A DNA stretch of 64,000 nt. Source: Rubricoccus marinus. Lineage in GTDB: Bacteria > Bacteroidota > Rhodothermia > Rhodothermales > Rubricoccaceae. This document shows, piece by piece, positions 59,224 to 64,000 of this stretch. The translations under genes and the position numbers were made by a program. The notes under the pieces were generated by a model, which saw only the letters and a program-made list of their open reading frames with translations, did not search any database and was not told where the DNA came from. Location of the stretch: NCBI RefSeq assembly GCF_002257665.1, contig NZ_MQWB01000001.1, positions 370,502 through 434,501 of the forward strand, given 5' to 3'. Position 1 is the stretch's first letter, and every line of letters starts with the position of its first letter.

Positions 59224-61731
59224 ATGGACGCCACGAACTGGACCCGCCTCGATGCCGAACTCGCTCGCGCCCTAGACCTCGACGGCGAGGAGCGGGCGGC
59301 CCACCTCGCCTCTCTCGACCCCGACCTCCGGGCAGAGATCGAGCGGATGCTGGAGGCCGCCCTTGCCGACGATCCCTTGCTGGACCACCCCGAGGGCGCG
59401 GTCGCGTCGCTGGGGGAAGAAGATGCGGCCTCTGGCGTGAACGAAGGCCACCGGGTTGGGCCGTACGAGATTGAGGAGATGGTGGGGGAGGGCGGCATGG
59501 GCCGGGTCTACCGCGCCCGCCGTGCAGACGGCGCCTATGACAAAACCGTGGCCGTCAAGGTGGTCCGGCGGTCGCTGACCCTCGCGGGCTCGGACGTGGC
59601 GGCCCGCCTCCGCCGCGAGCGCGAGCTCCTCGCCGCGCTGGACCACCCCGGTATCGCCCGCCTGGTAGACGGCGGCGAGACCTCCGACGGCGTTCCTTAC
59701 CTCGTGACGGAGTTCATCGAGGGCGAGCCGGTGACGGACTACGCCGACGCCAGAGGCCTCGGCGTTCGTGAGCGCGTTCGGCTCGTGTCCGATGTGGCGC
59801 TCGCCGTCGATCACGCGCACCGGCGCTTTGTGGTCCACCGCGATCTCAAGCCGTCCAACGTCCTCGTCAGCGCGCAGGACGACGGCACGCCGCGGCCGGT
59901 CGTGCTCGACTTCGGGATCGCGAAGCTGGTGGACGCCTCCGACGAGGCGAGCGGCGCGTTCCCGCTGACGCAGACGGGGATGCGGTTGCTCACCCCGGCG
60001 TACGCGGCCCCCGAACTCTACGACCCGGGGAAGACGGTAACGACGGCGGTTGACGTGTACGGCCTCGGGGCGTTGCTCTACGAGCTGCTCACCGGCCGCC
60101 GCCCGCACGGCGACGGCGCCGCCACCGGCCCCCCGACGGCCGAGCCGACGCGCCCGTCGCGGATCGTGACGGAAACGGCGGGGGAGGGGCCTCTGGCGGA
60201 TGCGTCCACGAGATCGCGCGCGCTCCGTGGGGACTTGGACACGATCTGCCTCAAGGCGCTCCACCCGGACCCGGCGCGGCGCTATGCCAGCGCGGCCGAC
60301 CTCGCCGACGACCTCGCGCGCTACCTCGACGGCCGGCCCGTGGAGGCCCGGCCCGATTCGCTGGCGTACGTCGCAGGGCGGTTCGCGAGGCGGAACCGCG
60401 GCATCGTGGCCGCAGCCGCGGTGGCGGTGCTGGCGCTCACCGTAGGGCTGGGAAGCGCGCTGGTGTCGCTGAGCAACGAGCGCGAGGCGTTCGCGGAAGC
60501 GACCGCGTCGGCGGACCGGGCGGGCGAGGCGGCGCGGTTGCTCCGGGACCTGTTCGGGGAGGCCACGCCAGAGGCCGCGGCCGGACGGGGCGACGTGACG
60601 ATCCGCGAGGCGCTGGACCGCGGCCTGGACCGGATCGGGACGGTCGAGCCCGCGTCGCTCCGCGGCTACCTGCTCACGGTTCTGGGATCGACGTATCTGG
60701 ACATCGGGGACTTTGAGCGGGGTGATTCCCTGCTGCTGGCCGCCGCCGAGCTGCTGAAGGGCGAGGACGTGGCACCTAGCGTCCGGGCGCTGAACCTGGA
60801 AGGGTTGGCGTACAACCGCGGGTTCCGGGGCGACCACCGCGGCGCGTTGCCGCTCGTGCTCCGGGCAGATTCCCTGGCCCGTCTGGAAACGCGGATTGAC
60901 TCGTCGCTGGCGTTCGAGATCGCGCTCACGGCGTCGGCGACGTATCGCGGCCTCCAGCAGCCCGGCGAGGCTCTGGAATGGGCCGAGACCGCCGAGCGCC
61001 TGGTCCGGGCGTCGGCAGGCCCCACTGACCGGGGACGGGCGCTGACCTCGCTCGCGCGGGCCCAGTATTACAACGAGCAGTACGACGAGGCCATCGACAC
61101 GTCCATCGAGTCGGTGGCGTACTACGAGGCCGCGGAGGGCAAGAGCGGCCCGTCGCTCGCGCTCGCGATGTCCCAGACGGCTCACCACCTGCTGGCCGTG
61201 GGGCGCCTGGAGGACGCGATCCCGTACTCCCGCCGGGCCGTCGCCATCGCGCGAGACGTGTACGGCCCGGACCACCACGAGCGGTTCTTGGCGATGGGCC
61301 TGCTGGGGCAGCTGCTCCAGACCTCTGGCGAGACCGCCGAAGCCGAGGCGTATCTGGACTCGACGGTTACCATCGCGCAGGCGCTGCCCAGCGCCCAAAC
61401 GGCGACGGGGATGTCTATGGCCGTCAGCCTCGCGCAGATGCGCAAGGACCGGGGGGACTACCGAGGAACCGAACGCGCGGGGCGGATCGCGCTCCGCATC
61501 CGCGAGCAACTCCCGCCAGAGGCCACGCGCCTCGGCGAGCTCGACGCGATGGCGCGGCTGCTGACGGGGGTGGCCTTGCACAAGCAAGGGCGGCCGGGCG
61601 CGCGCGCATTGCTGAACGAGGCGTTCGACGTGATGGACACGTTCGAGCCGGAGCTTCTGGCGGCGTGGCGGGAGGACCCGTTTATCGGCGAGGCCGAGCG
61701 GGCGCTCCGATCGCTGGGCGGGCGAACCTGA
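59224..61731 (+). CDS. Ser/Thr protein kinase with transmembrane segment and TPR-rich C-terminus
   Basis: An 835-residue Hanks-type kinase. Kinase domain about 80-365: glycine loop VGEGGMGRVYRA, catalytic lysine in VAVKVVRR, HRDLKPSNVLV, DFGIAKLV and APELYDPGKTVTTAVDVYGLG. A single transmembrane helix (about 395-415, GIVAAAAVAVLALTVGLGSALV) separates it from an outside helical region of TPR-like repeats (about 480-830). The N-terminal 70 residues are an acidic helical segment typical of this family. It is co-transcribed with the ECF sigma factor and probably phosphorylates it or a partner in response to an envelope signal read by the TPR part; the signal is unknown. Confidence 0.92.
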   Translation: MDATNWTRLDAELARALDLDGEERAAHLASLDPDLRAEIERMLEAALADDPLLDHPEGAVASLGEEDAASGVNEGHRVGPYEIEEMVGEGGMGRVYRARRADGAYDKTVAVKVVRRSLTLAGSDVAARLRRERELLAALDHPGIARLVDGGETSDGVPYLVTEFIEGEPVTDYADARGLGVRERVRLVSDVALAVDHAHRRFVVHRDLKPSNVLVSAQDDGTPRPVVLDFGIAKLVDASDEASGAFPLTQTGMRLLTPAYAAPELYDPGKTVTTAVDVYGLGALLYELLTGRRPHGDGAATGPPTAEPTRPSRIVTETAGEGPLADASTRSRALRGDLDTICLKALHPDPARRYASAADLADDLARYLDGRPVEARPDSLAYVAGRFARRNRGIVAAAAVAVLALTVGLGSALVSLSNEREAFAEATASADRAGEAARLLRDLFGEATPEAAAGRGDVTIREALDRGLDRIGTVEPASLRGYLLTVLGSTYLDIGDFERGDSLLLAAAELLKGEDVAPSVRALNLEGLAYNRGFRGDHRGALPLVLRADSLARLETRIDSSLAFEIALTASATYRGLQQPGEALEWAETAERLVRASAGPTDRGRALTSLARAQYYNEQYDEAIDTSIESVAYYEAAEGKSGPSLALAMSQTAHHLLAVGRLEDAIPYSRRAVAIARDVYGPDHHERFLAMGLLGQLLQTSGETAEAEAYLDSTVTIAQALPSAQTATGMSMAVSLAQMRKDRGDYRGTERAGRIALRIREQLPPEATRLGELDAMARLLTGVALHKQGRPGARALLNEAFDVMDTFEPELLAAWREDPFIGEAERALRSLGGRT

Positions 61732-61870
61732 CGAGACCGCTGTGACCTTGGAGCGTCCTCTGGCGCTCGGTTCTCGCCTCACCTTCGCCGGAGGCGCAAC
61801 CCGTTGGGACCTCTGGCGCCGCTAGCTTCCACAAACGCTAGACCGCGCCGAGAACCGGCGCCACGCCCCC

Positions 61871-63937
61871 ATGCAGATCACCCTCCCCGACGGCTCCGCC
61901 CGCGAGCTCGCCTCTGGCGCCAGCGGCCGAGACCTCGCCGAATCCATCTCCTCCGGCCTTGCCCGCATGGCCCTCGCCGTTGAGGTCACGCCCGAAGCGA
62001 CGCCAGAGGCCCCCAAGCCCGCGCCCGAGGTCCGCGACCTCGACCGGCCTCTGGCGGACGGCGACACCGTCTCCATCCTCACGTGGGACTCGGACGGCGG
62101 CAAGATGGCCTTCTGGCACTCGTCGGCGCACCTCATGGCCGAGGCGCTGGAGGCGCTCTACCCCGGCATCCACCTCGGCATCGGGCCCGCCATCGACAAC
62201 GGGTTCTACTACGACGTGGACCTCTCGAACACAGGCAAGGACCGCCTAACCGATGAGGACCTGCCCGCCATCGAGGCCAAGATGAAGGAGCTGGCGCGCG
62301 GCGACAGCCGCTTCGAGCGCCGCGAGGTTTCTAAGGCCGAGGCCGTCGCCTACTTCGAGGAAAAGGGCGACCCGTACAAGCTCGAACTCCTAGAGCGCCT
62401 GGAGGACGGCGAGATCACGTTCTACCAGCAGGGCGACTTTGTGGACCTCTGCCGCGGGCCGCACATCCCGAGCACGAAGCCCATCAAGGCCGTCAAGCTG
62501 CTCAGCCTCGCGGGTGCCTACTGGCGCGGCGACGAGAGCCGCCCGCAGCTGACCCGCATCTACGGCGTCAGCTTCCCCAAGGCGAAGCAGCTGGAGGAGC
62601 ACCTGGAGCGCCTGGAGCTCGCCAAGCAGCGCGACCACCGCAAGCTGGGCAAGGAGCTGGAGCTGTTCATGTTCTCCGACAAGGTCGGCCCCGGCCTGCC
62701 GATCTGGCTGCCCAAGGGCGCGAGGCTGCGCGAGACACTCGTGGACTTCCTCAAGACCGAGCAGGTGGCCCGCGGCTACGAGCCCGTTATCACGCCGCAC
62801 ATCGCGCGGCTGGACCTCTTCCGCACGTCCGGCCACTACCCGTACTACTCGGACTCGCAGTTCCCGCCCATGCTGGAGGGACAGAAGGGCCCGGCGCTGC
62901 CCGACGGCGAGACGCCAGAGGCGCGCACGCACGACGAGGCCTCTGGCGCGGCGACGAGCGGCGACGAGCAGGGCTACCTGCTCAAGCCCATGAACTGCCC
63001 GCACCACACGCAGATCTACGACCGCAAGCCGCGCTCCTACCGCGATCTGCCCGTGCGCCTGGCCGAGTTCGGGACGGTCTACCGCTACGAGCAGAGCGGC
63101 GAGCTGGGCGGCCTCACGCGCGTCCGTGGCTTTACGCAGGACGACGCCCACGTCTTCTGCCGCCCGGATCAGGTCAAGGAGGAGTTCAAGGCCGCCATCG
63201 ACCTCACGATGACCGTCCTCCGCGCGCTCGACTTTACCGACTACACCGCGCAGGTCTCGCTCCGCGACCCCGAGAACACGACCAAGTACATCGGCGACGA
63301 CGCCACGTGGGACGCCGCAGAGCAGGCCATCCGCGAGGCCGCTGCCGAGATGGGCCTGGACACCGTCGAGGAGGAAGGCGAGGCCGCCTTCTACGGCGCC
63401 AAGCTGGACTTCATGGTCAAGGACGCGCTCGGTCGCTCCTGGCAGCTCGGGACGGTCCAGCTGGACTACAACCTCCCGGAACGCTTCGACCTCACCTACA
63501 CCGACGAGAACGACCAGCGCCAGAGGCCGGTCATGATCCATCGCGCGCCGTTTGGATCCCTGGAGCGCTTTATCGGCGTGCTCCTGGAGCACACCGGCGG
63601 CAACCTCCCGCTGTGGGTCGCGCCCGTCCAGGTCCGCATCCTGCCCATCACCGACGACCAGAACGGCTACGCCGAGGGCGTCGCGAAGGAGTTGCGCGAA
63701 GCGGGCCTCCGCGTCGAAGTCGACACACGCTCCGAGAAGACCGGCCGCAAGATCCGCGACGCCGAGGTCGAGAAGGTGCCGGTCATGCTCATCGTCGGCC
63801 GCAAAGAGGCCGAGGCCGGCACGGTCTCCGTCCGCCGCCACGGCCTGGGCGACGACTCCGACCAGGGCGCCCAGTCCACGGCCGATCTGCGCGACGCGCT
63901 CCTCGCGGAGATCGCCGCCAGCACGGGCCGCGCGTAG
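61871..63937 (+). CDS. thrS: Threonyl-tRNA synthetase
   Basis: A 688-residue class II synthetase that charges tRNA-Thr. An N-terminal TGS domain (about 1-65) leads into the editing domain ([16 protein letters not shown], then [22 protein letters not shown]). The catalytic core has motif 2 ([20 protein letters not shown]…[18 protein letters not shown]), the zinc cysteine in [13 protein letters not shown] and motif 3 ([14 protein letters not shown]). An anticodon-binding domain closes the protein ([15 protein letters not shown]…[12 protein letters not shown]). It is longer than usual (about 640). One insertion, around residues 340-368 before LKPMNCPHH, carries an in-frame inverted motif pair (ETPEAR…EASGAAT). 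ATG at 61871 begins the TGS domain directly. Confidence 0.97.
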   Translation: MQITLPDGSARELASGASGRDLAESISSGLARMALAVEVTPEATPEAPKPAPEVRDLDRPLADGDTVSILTWDSDGGKMAFWHSSAHLMAEALEALYPGIHLGIGPAIDNGFYYDVDLSNTGKDRLTDEDLPAIEAKMKELARGDSRFERREVSKAEAVAYFEEKGDPYKLELLERLEDGEITFYQQGDFVDLCRGPHIPSTKPIKAVKLLSLAGAYWRGDESRPQLTRIYGVSFPKAKQLEEHLERLELAKQRDHRKLGKELELFMFSDKVGPGLPIWLPKGARLRETLVDFLKTEQVARGYEPVITPHIARLDLFRTSGHYPYYSDSQFPPMLEGQKGPALPDGETPEARTHDEASGAATSGDEQGYLLKPMNCPHHTQIYDRKPRSYRDLPVRLAEFGTVYRYEQSGELGGLTRVRGFTQDDAHVFCRPDQVKEEFKAAIDLTMTVLRALDFTDYTAQVSLRDPENTTKYIGDDATWDAAEQAIREAAAEMGLDTVEEEGEAAFYGAKLDFMVKDALGRSWQLGTVQLDYNLPERFDLTYTDENDQRQRPVMIHRAPFGSLERFIGVLLEHTGGNLPLWVAPVQVRILPITDDQNGYAEGVAKELREAGLRVEVDTRSEKTGRKIRDAEVEKVPVMLIVGRKEAEAGTVSVRRHGLGDDSDQGAQSTADLRDALLAEIAASTGRA

Positions 63938-64000
63938 CGGCGTCGGCCTCTGGCGCGTGGATTCGTCTCCGCCGCCAGAGGCTGGGCGGTCTGGCTTCTG

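Noticed and set aside
1-64000. Dispersed palindromes considered as an insertion sequence or MITE family
   Set aside because: No target-site duplications, no constant element length and no transposase (including TnpA-REP) in the window; most copies are only 9 bp inside genes.

Overview
The window looks like a chromosomal segment of a high-GC member of the Rhodothermota (Rubricoccus/Rubrivirga-like). Evidence: six secreted proteins end in a Por-type (T9SS) sorting domain (…NPxxGxxxv…G.Y…V.R), TonB-dependent uptake, an MCE/Mla lipid transport operon, a TamA/TamB pair, and an ECF sigma factor paired with a Ser/Thr kinase. The assignment is inferred from gene content, not from a database match. 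I recognise 33 protein genes and one tRNA; there is no prophage, integrase, transposase or CRISPR.

Layout. 49-5231: minus-strand operon mlaE-mlaF-mlaD-AI-2E-family permease, then a small J-domain protein on plus. 5276-15583: minus-strand envelope block with TamB, a TamA/BamA-like barrel, a YihY/BrkB membrane protein and an unknown protein. 15743-19580: Amt ammonium transporter, DUF427 protein, serine hydrolase and GNAT acetyltransferase, all minus. 19815-22445: secreted protein with three copies of a carbohydrate-binding-like module. 22526-30705: a probable sucrose (fructoside) utilisation locus made of an invertase-like GH fused to a PfkB sugar kinase, an SSS symporter, a TonB receptor and a divergent LacI regulator with candidate operators between the last two. 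30823-33230: radical SAM/DUF4130 DNA-repair cassette. 33460-36323: small secreted protein plus a seven-FG-GAP propeller protein carrying exact 20-residue tandem repeats. 36350-39202: GAF histidine kinase and MFS transporter. 39436-45415: two paralogous T9SS secreted proteins separated by about 1 kb of unexplained DNA. 45599-48322: aconitase. 48528-56940: two large secreted metalloproteases (M12B-like and M36) that share non-catalytic modules. 57072-63937: tRNA-Ala(CGC), a YfaP-like lipoprotein, ECF sigma factor + kinase/TPR protein, and ThrS.

The dominant unexplained signal is a 9-mer, CCTCTGGCG (reverse complement CGCCAGAGG), repeated throughout coding and non-coding DNA with no orientation preference. 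In one 2,160-bp gene I counted 16 copies, eight each way; by chance well under one is expected. Fused head to head it makes the 18-bp palindrome GCCTCTGGCGCCAGAGGC, which sits just downstream of gene stops, and it also builds the stems of three near-identical tetraloop terminators. In proteins it is read mostly as PEA, ASG or PLA and concentrates in linkers and family-atypical insertions. Usage and placement resemble DNA-uptake sequences, cyanobacterial HIP1 and Rickettsia palindromic elements, but the motif itself is not one I recognise.
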